Of a stretch of DNA of 44,431 nucleotides, positions 24,705 through 31,988 are shown in pieces (position 1 is the first letter of the stretch; every line of letters starts with the position of its first letter). The stretch is from CAUZEO01 sp963578625 (GTDB taxonomy: Bacteria > Verrucomicrobiota > Kiritimatiellia > SLOV01): the NCBI GenBank assembly GCA_963578625.1, contig CAUZEO010000006.1, forward strand, positions 1-44,431. The letters run 5' to 3'. The notes beneath the pieces were generated by a model. That model did not search any database. It saw only the letters and a list, made by a program, of their open reading frames with translations, and was not told where the DNA came from. The translations under genes were made by a program, and so were the position numbers.

Positions 24705-25355
24705 CTTGCGTGGATCGGCATGGTTCTAGTCGACGCAAACTTTCGCGGGATGAAAATCGCAACCCGTCTCATGCATCGCGCCCTTGAATACCTGAATGGC
24801 ACCAAAACGGTAAAACTCGATGCGACCCCAGCAGGATGTGAAGTTTATGGTCAGTTGGGATTTCAGGAGGAATGGGGTCTTTCGCGAATGACTACAACTG
24901 AAGTCATATCGGCAGGAAAAGACCCTATCGGCGCATCCTTACTCCAATCGATTGATGTTGTTTCCGCTCTAGACATCGAGGCTTTCGGCGTCAATCGCCG
25001 CCCGATTCTCACATCGTTGCTGGAACGCACTCCAAGCTTGGCTTGGTCCTGTGTCGAGGATGGAGAAGTCTCAGCATTTTGTTTTGGAAGGCCGGGAACA
25101 TATTACAGCCAGATTGGGCCCGTTGTGGCGCGGGATGAGAAGTCGGCCAGACAGGTCATCGTCGCCGCGCTTCACCAACTTCGCGGCCAACCGGCTGTCA
25201 TCGATGTGCCCGACTGCCACGACCACATCCTCGGACTGCTTGCCCAACACGGCTTCAGCAAGGAGCGACCGTTCACGCGCATGTTCAAGGGGACTAATTC
25301 CGTGGCCGGACACCCTGAACTAGTGTTCGCCAGCGCGGGCCCTGAGCTTGGCTGA
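24703..25355 (+). pseudogene. GNAT-type N-acetyltransferase, 5'-truncated
   Basis: The frame becomes coding at LAWIGMVLVDANFRGMKIAT, the acetyl-CoA binding strand-loop-helix (RGxGxA-like, here RGMKIA) of GNAT enzymes. It is followed by LMHRALEYLNGTKTVKLDAT and YGQLGFQEEW. A second domain of ~130 residues (LLQSIDVVSALDIEAFGVNR to HPELVFASAGPELG) resembles the C-terminal domain common in such acetyltransferases. The first ~70 residues are missing at the IS91 junction (~24703). In the reverse frame the plus reading continues upstream only because the transposase antisense frame is open. It lies about 100 bp before the dioxygenase gene on the same strand. Confidence 0.75.
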
Positions 25356-25463
25356 GTGAACACGGCAGAACGAATTAGCAATGGGTTAGCCAAGGAAGCT
25401 TGATGTCGTTCCTCCAAATTTGCCATTCTAAAAAAAGAAACTAAATCAAGAGTGGCACGACAC

Positions 25464-26327
25464 ATGACAAACGCACCTCCCATCACGATCAACAGACTGG
25501 AAGAGCATATCGGGGCAGAGGTGCAAGGCGTTGACATTGCCTCACCGATTGAAGAAGCAACGTTGTTGCAACTTCGCGAAGCGCTTTACGAGTATTCCGT
25601 TCTCGTCTTTCACGACCAGCAAATCACGGACGAACAGCATGTTGCTTTCAGTGAAGGTTTCGGGCCACTCCAGATGACGCTGCCGAGCGACCCCTATGGT
25701 GGCGGTGGCCCGATTAACCGTATCGCAAATGTTGACGACAACGAGGAAATCATCCCGGCTGATGACACGCGTTCGAAGTACCAGGCAGGCAACATGCTCT
25801 GGCACTCGGACGGATCTTTCAAAGCCATGCCCCTGAAAGCCTCACTCCTGTCGGCAAAAGTTGTACCTCCAAGTGGCGGAGAGACGGAATACGCCAGTTT
25901 GCGGAATGCGTATGAGACACTTCCAGACCAAAAGAAAGAAGCCCTCGCAGGCCTCGTGGCCGAACACAGCATGGCCTACTCTCGCGAGCAGATCGCCCCT
26001 GGCTTGATGACCAAAGAATTTCTAAAGGAAACACCACCCGTGCATCATCTCGTCGTACGGACGATTCCAGAGACAGGTAAAAAAGCACTCTATATTGGAT
26101 CCTATGCCTCACACATCTTGGGGTGGCCTATAGAAAAGGGAAGAGCCTTGTTAACGGAATTGCTGGAGTGGGCAACGCAGCCTCAATTCGTTTATAAACA
26201 TGAGTGGTCGGGAAACGATCTGGTCATGTGGGACAATCGCTCTTGCTTGCACCGTGGTCGGCCATGGCAATTTGGAAAATATAAACGCATACTACACCGG
26301 ACCACTCTTTCCTGTGAGCATTCGTAA
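25464..26327 (+). CDS. TauD/TfdA-family Fe(II)/2-oxoglutarate-dependent dioxygenase
   Basis: A 287-residue cytoplasmic enzyme. The start and fold are typical: INRLEEHIGAEVQGVDIASP, VLVFHDQQITDEQHVAFSE. The iron ligands are visible as HSD in MLWHSDGSF (~113-115) and the distal His in CLHRGRPW (~265). The 2-oxoglutarate-binding Arg follows in YKRILHRTTL. Family members oxidise taurine, 2,4-D, carnitine precursors and many other small acids, so the substrate cannot be named. A GTG at 25452 is an in-frame alternative start, and neither has a strong Shine-Dalgarno. The base use is more AT-rich than the glycosidase genes, suggesting a separate origin together with the upstream GNAT remnant. Confidence 0.9.
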   Translation: MTNAPPITINRLEEHIGAEVQGVDIASPIEEATLLQLREALYEYSVLVFHDQQITDEQHVAFSEGFGPLQMTLPSDPYGGGGPINRIANVDDNEEIIPADDTRSKYQAGNMLWHSDGSFKAMPLKASLLSAKVVPPSGGETEYASLRNAYETLPDQKKEALAGLVAEHSMAYSREQIAPGLMTKEFLKETPPVHHLVVRTIPETGKKALYIGSYASHILGWPIEKGRALLTELLEWATQPQFVYKHEWSGNDLVMWDNRSCLHRGRPWQFGKYKRILHRTTLSCEHS

Positions 26328-26487
26328 TGACTGCCTGTAACACAGTATACCGGCATAACGTCCTTAATCTTTACGGATTACCTGACTGATAAGAAATCTT
26401 GCCATCGACATCAGTCTTGAATCTCGAATCACGAAGTGACGCTGTTTCCATATACTCCATTACTCCATTCTCCATCACGCCATCATC

Positions 26488-26812
26488 CTATGGCGTGAGA
26501 ATTCCTCGCGGTCCGGATTTGGTTTCCAGGATGCGATACCCATCCCCATTGATTGAGCTGTAGAGATGCAGGCCGGGATGGTATGCCAGCCCCACATACA
26601 ACCGACCGTCGAGTGCCGCCCTGACCGAGACCGGATGGTCCAGGTTATCAAGCGTTTGCCAACCCGCGCCGGTCATGTCGGTCATGCGCACGATGCGGTT
26701 ATTGCAACTGTCAGCAATATAGAGCCGGTCCTGTGCGTCCAGCGCCAGGCCAAGCGGCCAGTTAAAGTGATTGCGTTCAGCGTCCCACTTCAGGTGGTCG
26801 CTGCGCAGCGAC
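26488..26812 (-). pseudogene. NHL-repeat protein, C-terminal fragment (copy 2, one blade deleted)
   Basis: It reads HLKWDAERNHFNWPLGLALD, LYIADSCNNRIVR then directly MTDMTGAGWQTLDNLDHPVS and LYVGLAYHPGLHLY. Compared with copy 1 (23520-24005), one full NHL blade between two NNRIVR motifs is missing, as expected from recombination between repeats. The fragment begins at a 22-bp perfect palindrome (26794-26815) and ends with a TAG at 26488. No start region remains. Confidence 0.75.
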
Positions 26813-26815
26813 CAC
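26794..26815. repeat. 22-bp perfect palindrome at the broken end of an NHL fragment
   Basis: The sequence is GTGGTCGCTGC followed by its exact reverse complement GCAGCGACCAC with no spacer. It sits exactly where the NHL similarity ends. Such spacer-free palindromes arise at hairpin-mediated or fold-back joining of broken DNA, or may be a protein-binding site. Confidence 0.75.
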
Positions 26816-26885
26816 ATAGCAACAGTCTACCATATAGAGTCCTTGCTCACAGTAAAGGCCAGAGTAACTCATAGGGAAATCCGGG

Positions 26886-29141
26886 CTAATTATTATCAAC
26901 ATCAACAAAAACAACGCCTCGGACGGCAGATTGTGTGCGAAGAACCCGAGGAGAATCACCACTTTTAATGGAGTCAAACACATAGACACCTGGTGTGTGA
27001 GCCAGACCTACATATACCTGCCCATCCCGGGTCACGGTAACGGAAACCGGCCTGTCCAGATTGTTGATGGCCTGCCAGTTGGAACCATCGATATCGCTTA
27101 TGCGAATCACACGGTCATTGGCGGAATCAACCACATAAATTTCGTCATTCTGGCCAATGGCCACATCGGTGGGTTCCTTGAACTGTTGTCCTTTGGCTGA
27201 ACCTCCGTGGCAGACGGTCCAGCCGGTTCCATCTATGTCATCAATACGCACAAGCCGATTGTTCATGCAGTCGGCGATATAGAGCCGGTCTTTTGAATCC
27301 AGGGCCAATCCGAGCGGCCATCTGAAATGGCCCCGCTGTGCATCCCAAAGCGTGCGCTCGCCAATTTGCATCCAGTTTGTACCAGCCATATCATCGCTTC
27401 GCACTATGCGGGCGTTGGAAGTGTCCGAAATGTAAATACGCCCTTTGCTGTCAATCGCGGTATCATATGGCCGATGCAGTCGCATCGGCAATGTTCCAGG
27501 AACGTCGGGTGGAGACTGGTCGCCATACTCACCGAGCGATACAAGACCATCACCGGTCAGATCATCAATTCGGACAACGCGATGGTTTTTCACATCGGTA
27601 ATGTAAATCCGTCCCTGTTTATCTTTCGTCAAGCCCGTTGGGCGGGAAAGCCCGAGATTCGGGGGTTGTGTAGGGTTGGTGCGTCGAAACCCTCCCACCA
27701 GACCCAGCTCATTGCTCAACGCCGGATTAGCCTCGGTTGCGGCACTGATGAACGTAATCCTATCCCGCAGTGTTTCTGCGACAAGAATCGGGGGCACGTC
27801 ACCGTGCCCCGAATTTTGTGCATTAACCCGTGCTGCAGACAGCTTTCTCCCGGCCAGCCAGCGAAGAGTATTGGCAACGGTGCGAGGCCAACTGGGCCAA
27901 TCCCAGAAGGCTGTCTCACCGGGTTTGGCCTTGCCCAACGCGGTGGCCAGCAAGGCCGCTGAACGCCCTTTACCGATTCTTCCCGTCACCAGCAACGGAT
28001 CATTACCCGCTTTGAGCACGGTGACGGCATCGGGACGCAGCCTGGCGGTGTGATACCACAACACATACGGAGAAGGCTTCCATTTAAGACCGTCTGTGAT
28101 TCCATTCGCACCGGCCGGAACGATGGGTGAGGAGACCGACTTCCAGTCCCACGGACCATTGGAGAGCACTGGCATCACACCTTCCAACGCCGTTTTCTGA
28201 TATCGCCCCTTGCCGTAGGCAAACGGGCCGCCGCAGACTAACAGACCACCACCTGAACGCACGAAATCGTTAATCATCTGACGACGCGTGACCCCCATCG
28301 CCTGGGCATCGACATCCACCAATACCACAACATCAAACTCAAACAATTTCTCTCGTGTTACGGGGAATGCACCAGCAATATGTACATCTCCGGAACGAAG
28401 CGTGGAGGCAAAATTGCACCGTCTGATGCTGGATGAAGACGTCGGCAGCAACGCCAGAGCTTCTTCGATGCGGAACCGGGGATATTGCGGCCCGCGTACA
28501 ATCAATACTCGCAAAGGCCCCTTGATGGCGGCTCTTTTATACGTCTTGGGCTGCCAAGCCTGTGGATACTGCTCTTCGAGCTCTGCCTTGGTGAACTTAT
28601 GAACCTGCTTAATCGTGACTTTGTCAATCCAGAGCGTCGTTCCTATGGGTTCAGTCGTGTCGCCGTAACCGCCCCTCCAATTTATGTAACAGGCCACATA
28701 ACCGCCCGGTGCACGGGTAAACTTTACGGCGAAATTCTGATATTTCCCCGAAGATTTGAACTCATTGGCCTGGACATCGCGGTTGGCTATGATACCCAAC
28801 CCCTCCTGCCAGACAGTCAGCAAGGCGACGACTTCCTTGTTGGTATGATCCTCCACCTTGAGGCGGAAAACCACGTTATAGATTCCCGGTGGTTGCTCCA
28901 TGCTCATCGGACCGGCATAGGCGACTGACCCGCGACGGCTTGTCGCCGGATAACAGACCTTGGCGACCCCGCCACTGGCATCAGGGTCTTTAATCGCCGA
29001 AGAGACCTCGGCCCAGCCGCGTGGGCTGGATTCCCCTTCAGAGACCCATGACGTTTCTCCAGCTTCCGCCAGACAGGTAAATACGCTTACGCCGAAAACC
29101 AACAGCAGGAATAAAGAGAGTATAGATTGTTTTCGCATCAT
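26886..29141 (-). CDS. Secreted ThuA-like/NHL beta-propeller protein
   Basis: A 751-residue protein with a Sec signal peptide (MMRKQSILSLFLLLVFG..., cleavage near AEAGE). Residues ~25-170 are a carbohydrate-binding-like sandwich. Residues ~195-435 (LRVLIVRGPQYPRFR, RQMINDFVRSGGGLLVCGGP, VLKAGNDPLLVTGRIGKG, TVANTLRWLAG) form a ThuA/class I glutamine-amidotransferase-like fold. Residues ~470-751 are NHL propeller blades (GRIYITDVKNHRVVRIDD, DRLYIADCMNNRLVRIDD, DEIYVVDSANDRVIRISD). It is probably an extracellular binding or scaffold protein. ATG 29141 overlaps the TGA of the preceding gene by 4 bp (ATGA), with AAGGAGAG just upstream, so translation is coupled. Broken paralogues of its NHL part lie at 23520 and 26488. 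Confidence 0.88.
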   Translation of the reverse strand: MMRKQSILSLFLLLVFGVSVFTCLAEAGETSWVSEGESSPRGWAEVSSAIKDPDASGGVAKVCYPATSRRGSVAYAGPMSMEQPPGIYNVVFRLKVEDHTNKEVVALLTVWQEGLGIIANRDVQANEFKSSGKYQNFAVKFTRAPGGYVACYINWRGGYGDTTEPIGTTLWIDKVTIKQVHKFTKAELEEQYPQAWQPKTYKRAAIKGPLRVLIVRGPQYPRFRIEEALALLPTSSSSIRRCNFASTLRSGDVHIAGAFPVTREKLFEFDVVVLVDVDAQAMGVTRRQMINDFVRSGGGLLVCGGPFAYGKGRYQKTALEGVMPVLSNGPWDWKSVSSPIVPAGANGITDGLKWKPSPYVLWYHTARLRPDAVTVLKAGNDPLLVTGRIGKGRSAALLATALGKAKPGETAFWDWPSWPRTVANTLRWLAGRKLSAARVNAQNSGHGDVPPILVAETLRDRITFISAATEANPALSNELGLVGGFRRTNPTQPPNLGLSRPTGLTKDKQGRIYITDVKNHRVVRIDDLTGDGLVSLGEYGDQSPPDVPGTLPMRLHRPYDTAIDSKGRIYISDTSNARIVRSDDMAGTNWMQIGERTLWDAQRGHFRWPLGLALDSKDRLYIADCMNNRLVRIDDIDGTGWTVCHGGSAKGQQFKEPTDVAIGQNDEIYVVDSANDRVIRISDIDGSNWQAINNLDRPVSVTVTRDGQVYVGLAHTPGVYVFDSIKSGDSPRVLRTQSAVRGVVFVDVDNN

Positions 29142-30928
29142 CTACTCTCCTTTTCAAATTCAAAAACGACAATGTTCCAGAAGGCTAACTCAGGCACAGT
29201 GACTACAGCCTGACCATTTTTCACAACCGCATTCAACGATATACCGTGCGTATCAGGGTCAGGAGACATCGTCGAAGCCTCCACCAGACTCATACCTGCT
29301 GGAACTGGCACTGTGACCCGTACGTTCCTGCGAACCGCAGGAGCCACCTTTTCCTTCGGAACAATCTTCTCGTTGGCTGGTGGGTTGATAAGATGCAGAA
29401 TCAACTGCTCACGCCCGTCGGGACGTTCGCGAGTATATACCGTGTCTTTCCACCACAGCGGAACCTCCGCCTGTACATTGATGTTCTTGATGACATCATC
29501 TCCGGCCAGACGCAATTTCCGGTCATACAGCAATCCACCGTAGCGGATGGCAAAACGATACCAGTGGCCGAGATTCTTGGGACTCGACAGGTGTGCCCGA
29601 TTGGCAAAGGTGATGGCACAAAGATACGAGTTGAATACCGGACTGCCCGGGTACACGTGCAGGTAAAGCTCTCCACCGACATCCCGGACAATCCGTGTGT
29701 CATTCGCGATGACTTTGGCCACAATCGGCCAGGTGTCGAGTCCGGGGGCCAGTCCCTGCGACATAGGCAGTCCGCCTTCCCAGAGTATCCACCCGTTATC
29801 TCCCATGCTCGTGGAAAAAAACTTCGGCAGATTTATCGGAGCCCCTTCCACCATACGCACGCCATAGTTATAACCAGAAATAAAATCAGGATTCTCTTTG
29901 CGTAATATCTTTTGGGTGAGGAGATGGTTCCGCGTGGCCATCTCGTCCGATTCAGGGTATCGGGGACTCAGCTGGCCATTGACGTCAAAATGATCGAGCT
30001 TGCCGTAGTCACCGCTGACAGTCCATTGACCATCCCAGCGGGCACCGTCGTAACCGAACATCTTCATCCCGTCAACCAGCGCCTGGGCTCCGAATTCTAC
30101 CACGATTGGGTCGATAAAGCTTACCATGCAGACTGAGGATTTGAGATAATTTTCCGGGCCGATATCGTATCCTCCGGTTTCCTCATAGTCGAAACGGGCA
30201 TACCACTGTCCATTGCCCAAATACATCGCCCTTTCGGGATGATCACTCAAAATTTCCCAGGCCCGGTTGCCCCAGAACGCATGGTTGACATAAGTCAGAA
30301 CCTTGATGCCATGTGCGTGCAAACCCTGAATATACGCGCGAATGATGGCCCGGTTGCCGTTGTAATGCCTTAACTCACCAGAGGACCAGGTTTCGCCTTC
30401 CGGTGTAAAATCGCCGAAACTGGCCGGCGACCAGAAATAGAGCTCCATCATGGTGATGTAGTTGTTGCGTATTCTGGGAATCTCAAATTCCTTCAAGCGT
30501 TTTTCCGACCCCGCATACGGAAGGTGGACAGAATATTGTGAAACCAGTGGTGCGTGATCGCAAACGGTGAAAAACTCACGTCCCCGGCTGACCTCACGGC
30601 CATTCTGCATCAGCACCGCCTGAACTTCGTGTCCGAACTCTTCGTGTGATTCCGTCGAGACGACCACTTTGGTTGTCCCGGTAGGTATTGTGACGGAACG
30701 ACGCGAGACTTCCCGTTTAGTATTCACATCTGACACGAGCGTCACGAACAAATCCGCCTGCTGCGGCGCGGCCATTGTGTTGCGCAGCGTTACCGTAATC
30801 TGCACCGGTTCCTTAGTGCCATACAAAAGCTTCTCGGGCCAGACACGAACCACCTCTAAGTTTTGGGCATGACCCATCGTCGCGATGGCCAACACCAAAA
30901 TGCAAGAAACGATAGATAGCGATTTCAT
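29138..30928 (-). CDS. Secreted TIM-barrel glycoside hydrolase-like protein (dextranase/GH66-like architecture)
   Basis: A 596-residue protein. The start at 30928 follows AGGGGAG at ~7 nt and gives a signal peptide ending MGHAQ. Residues ~25-125 are an Ig-like sandwich (EVVRVWPEKLLYGTKEPVQI). Residues ~140-480 form a barrel: NNYITMMELYFWSP, HAHGIKVLTYVNHAFWGNRA, GYDGARWDGQW (probable catalytic Asp ~290) and NPDFISGYNYGV. A C-terminal sandwich follows (VRVTVPVPAGMSLVEASTMS). The layout recalls GH66 dextranase-type enzymes, but the family is not certain. It is the first gene of a coupled pair with the NHL protein downstream. A truncated copy of its start region at 23418-23480 shows that this two-gene unit was once duplicated. 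Confidence 0.82.
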   Translation of the reverse strand: MKSLSIVSCILVLAIATMGHAQNLEVVRVWPEKLLYGTKEPVQITVTLRNTMAAPQQADLFVTLVSDVNTKREVSRRSVTIPTGTTKVVVSTESHEEFGHEVQAVLMQNGREVSRGREFFTVCDHAPLVSQYSVHLPYAGSEKRLKEFEIPRIRNNYITMMELYFWSPASFGDFTPEGETWSSGELRHYNGNRAIIRAYIQGLHAHGIKVLTYVNHAFWGNRAWEILSDHPERAMYLGNGQWYARFDYEETGGYDIGPENYLKSSVCMVSFIDPIVVEFGAQALVDGMKMFGYDGARWDGQWTVSGDYGKLDHFDVNGQLSPRYPESDEMATRNHLLTQKILRKENPDFISGYNYGVRMVEGAPINLPKFFSTSMGDNGWILWEGGLPMSQGLAPGLDTWPIVAKVIANDTRIVRDVGGELYLHVYPGSPVFNSYLCAITFANRAHLSSPKNLGHWYRFAIRYGGLLYDRKLRLAGDDVIKNINVQAEVPLWWKDTVYTRERPDGREQLILHLINPPANEKIVPKEKVAPAVRRNVRVTVPVPAGMSLVEASTMSPDPDTHGISLNAVVKNGQAVVTVPELAFWNIVVFEFEKESR

Positions 30929-31153
30929 TGGAATCTCCCCTATATCCTTATCGTTAAAACCTGTAACCGTTCAGGCCCTTCCAGCGAGCCTGATAAATGA
31001 CTACCTGCCCCGATCCTCGGGATACACTTCCTTCCTGAAAACTGAAACATTGATCTTCCTCCATTGTTTGTACCGGTGAAAGTTGAAAATGAGAATCGAA
31101 CAAGAACTCATCACGTACCGATGTTGGCATGGATGATTGGATGTGACAATTCC

Positions 31154-31290
31154 TTGGGGGCGACTTGGGGGCGAACTCGGCTCTTGTACGGTTCTGGCAC
31201 TCACGTTGCGTTAGCCGCTTTACACCGTGTATTGATAGTACTCGGCTGCGACGGCATTGGCACCCTTCAGAGATCGGGAATAACAACGTT
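31154..31290 (+). repeat. 11-bp tandem repeat element E with downstream homology to element F
   Basis: TTGGGGGCGAC (31154-31164) and TTGGGGGCGAA (31165-31175) are degenerate units. The following ~115 bp share CCGCTTTACACC, TGCGACGG, CCTTCAGAGA, CGGGAA and AACAAC at the same spacing with 41984-42125. No tRNA core precedes it. Confidence 0.75.
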
Positions 31291-31394
31291 TACCCGACGA
31301 GGCCCTGAACGCCCGACATTTCAGCTATATTGCGGCGAGCGTCCTTGCATTGGATCGAGGAAGAGGCGCGGTTTCGTCTGCTCTGTAGTCCTTT

Positions 31395-31438
31395 GCTCCT
31401 TTATCACACATTGAACGAATCTGATTGGCATAAACGCC
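31395..31438 (+). repeat. Dispersed repeat, second direct copy
   Basis: GCTCCTTTATCACACATTGA then ACGAATCTGATTGGCATAAACGCC. It corresponds block by block to 21173-21221. It lies about 220 bp after an 11-bp element. A weak relative (GGCATAAGCG) lies near 42320 at a similar distance after element F. Confidence 0.65.
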
Positions 31439-31777
31439 GGCCTTTTCGCCAGCTACCGGAGGGGAAGATGAGCCCAAACGCGAATCTAAGAATCGACACC
31501 TTTTGACGCCGATTGTTCGAGAGCACGGTGGAGCGCAACTGGGTGGGTTAGCTCGTGCTGCTATTTTCCTGGCAACTGCCGCTTCCCCGGCCTCAATTGC
31601 TTTGGATATTGGTTACCACACGGTGACCACATTTTAACAGGGGTTCGGAGAGGCCATTTGGCCCCATCGCTGTAAATGCTCGTCAAGAAAAGGCTATGCA
31701 TACCCTATCGGATAGTCCCTGATCGCGGAAGCGGCGCTACACTACATTTTTTGCACCCCGAAGGCCCTGAACTGTTG

Positions 31778-31790
31778 TATTGGACCAATA
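31778..31790. promoter_or_regulatory. Possible operator: 13-bp palindrome TATTGGACCAATA
   Basis: A perfect 6-1-6 palindrome located 23 bp before the first start codon of the GH127/GH32/DUF4838/GH95 operon and preceded by TTG. ATTGG...CCAAT half-sites resemble operators of GntR/UxuR-type sugar-acid regulators. No regulator gene is in the window, so the assignment is by position and form only. Confidence 0.4.
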
Positions 31791-31812
31791 AAGTTTGGCG
31801 GGAGGAATGGCA

Positions 31813-31982
31813 ATGGTTAAAAATCAGACGATCAGACGATCAGACGATCAGGCTCGCACGGTGTCACGGTGAATGGGGCGGCACTCCTGTTTAGTGCGAC
31901 AGCCGGCTTGAGCCTGGTCAGCTGCGTGCAGGGAGCAGAGGATCGGGAAGCGTTGGCCCAAATAAATGAACCGGAAAGCTAG
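31813..31982 (+). pseudogene. Frameshifted signal-peptide leader (relative of the GH32-like protein N-terminus)
   Basis: The ATG at 31813 follows GGGAGGA. It encodes MVKNQTIRRSDDQ in frame 1 and stops after 19 codons. In the next frame the sequence continues GVTVNGAALLFSATAGLSLV then SCVQGAEDREALAQINEPES and TAG (31980-31982). This clearly matches the N-terminus of the GH32-like protein (MVHNQTTRR, GVTVVAAGLL, LSLVAPVQG). The frame break coincides with an 8-bp tandem repeat (31824-31851). With one unit fewer the ORF would be an intact 53-residue peptide with a twin-arginine, a hydrophobic core and an LVSC lipobox-like site. It lies 6 bp before the GH127 start. Confidence 0.65.
31824..31851 (+). 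repeat. 8-bp tandem repeat (TCAGACGA) x 3.5
   Basis: Perfect units lie at 31824-31831, 31832-31839 and 31840-31847, plus TCAG. It is inside the leader ORF at codon 4 onwards. Eight is not a multiple of three, so copy-number change shifts the reading frame. The homologous place in the GH32-like gene has no repeat (CAGACAACCAGACGAG). Confidence 0.85.
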
Positions 31983-31988
31983 GTTGTG

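Larger units (their letters stand above)
30929..31778. other. Repeat-rich geneless stretch before the GH127 operon
   Basis: No ORF has a recognisable product. It holds the 11-bp element E (31154-31175), its downstream repeat to ~31290, and the dispersed repeat at 31395-31438. The minus strand near 30958-31040 (QVVIYQARWKGLNGYRF, stop) may be the end of a lost upstream gene of the 29138-30928 operon, but this is weak. Confidence 0.5.

Noticed and set aside
31676..31894. 72-codon plus ORF before the GH127 leader
   Set aside because: It crosses the palindrome, ribosome binding site and repeat of the leader in another frame, and shows no domain.
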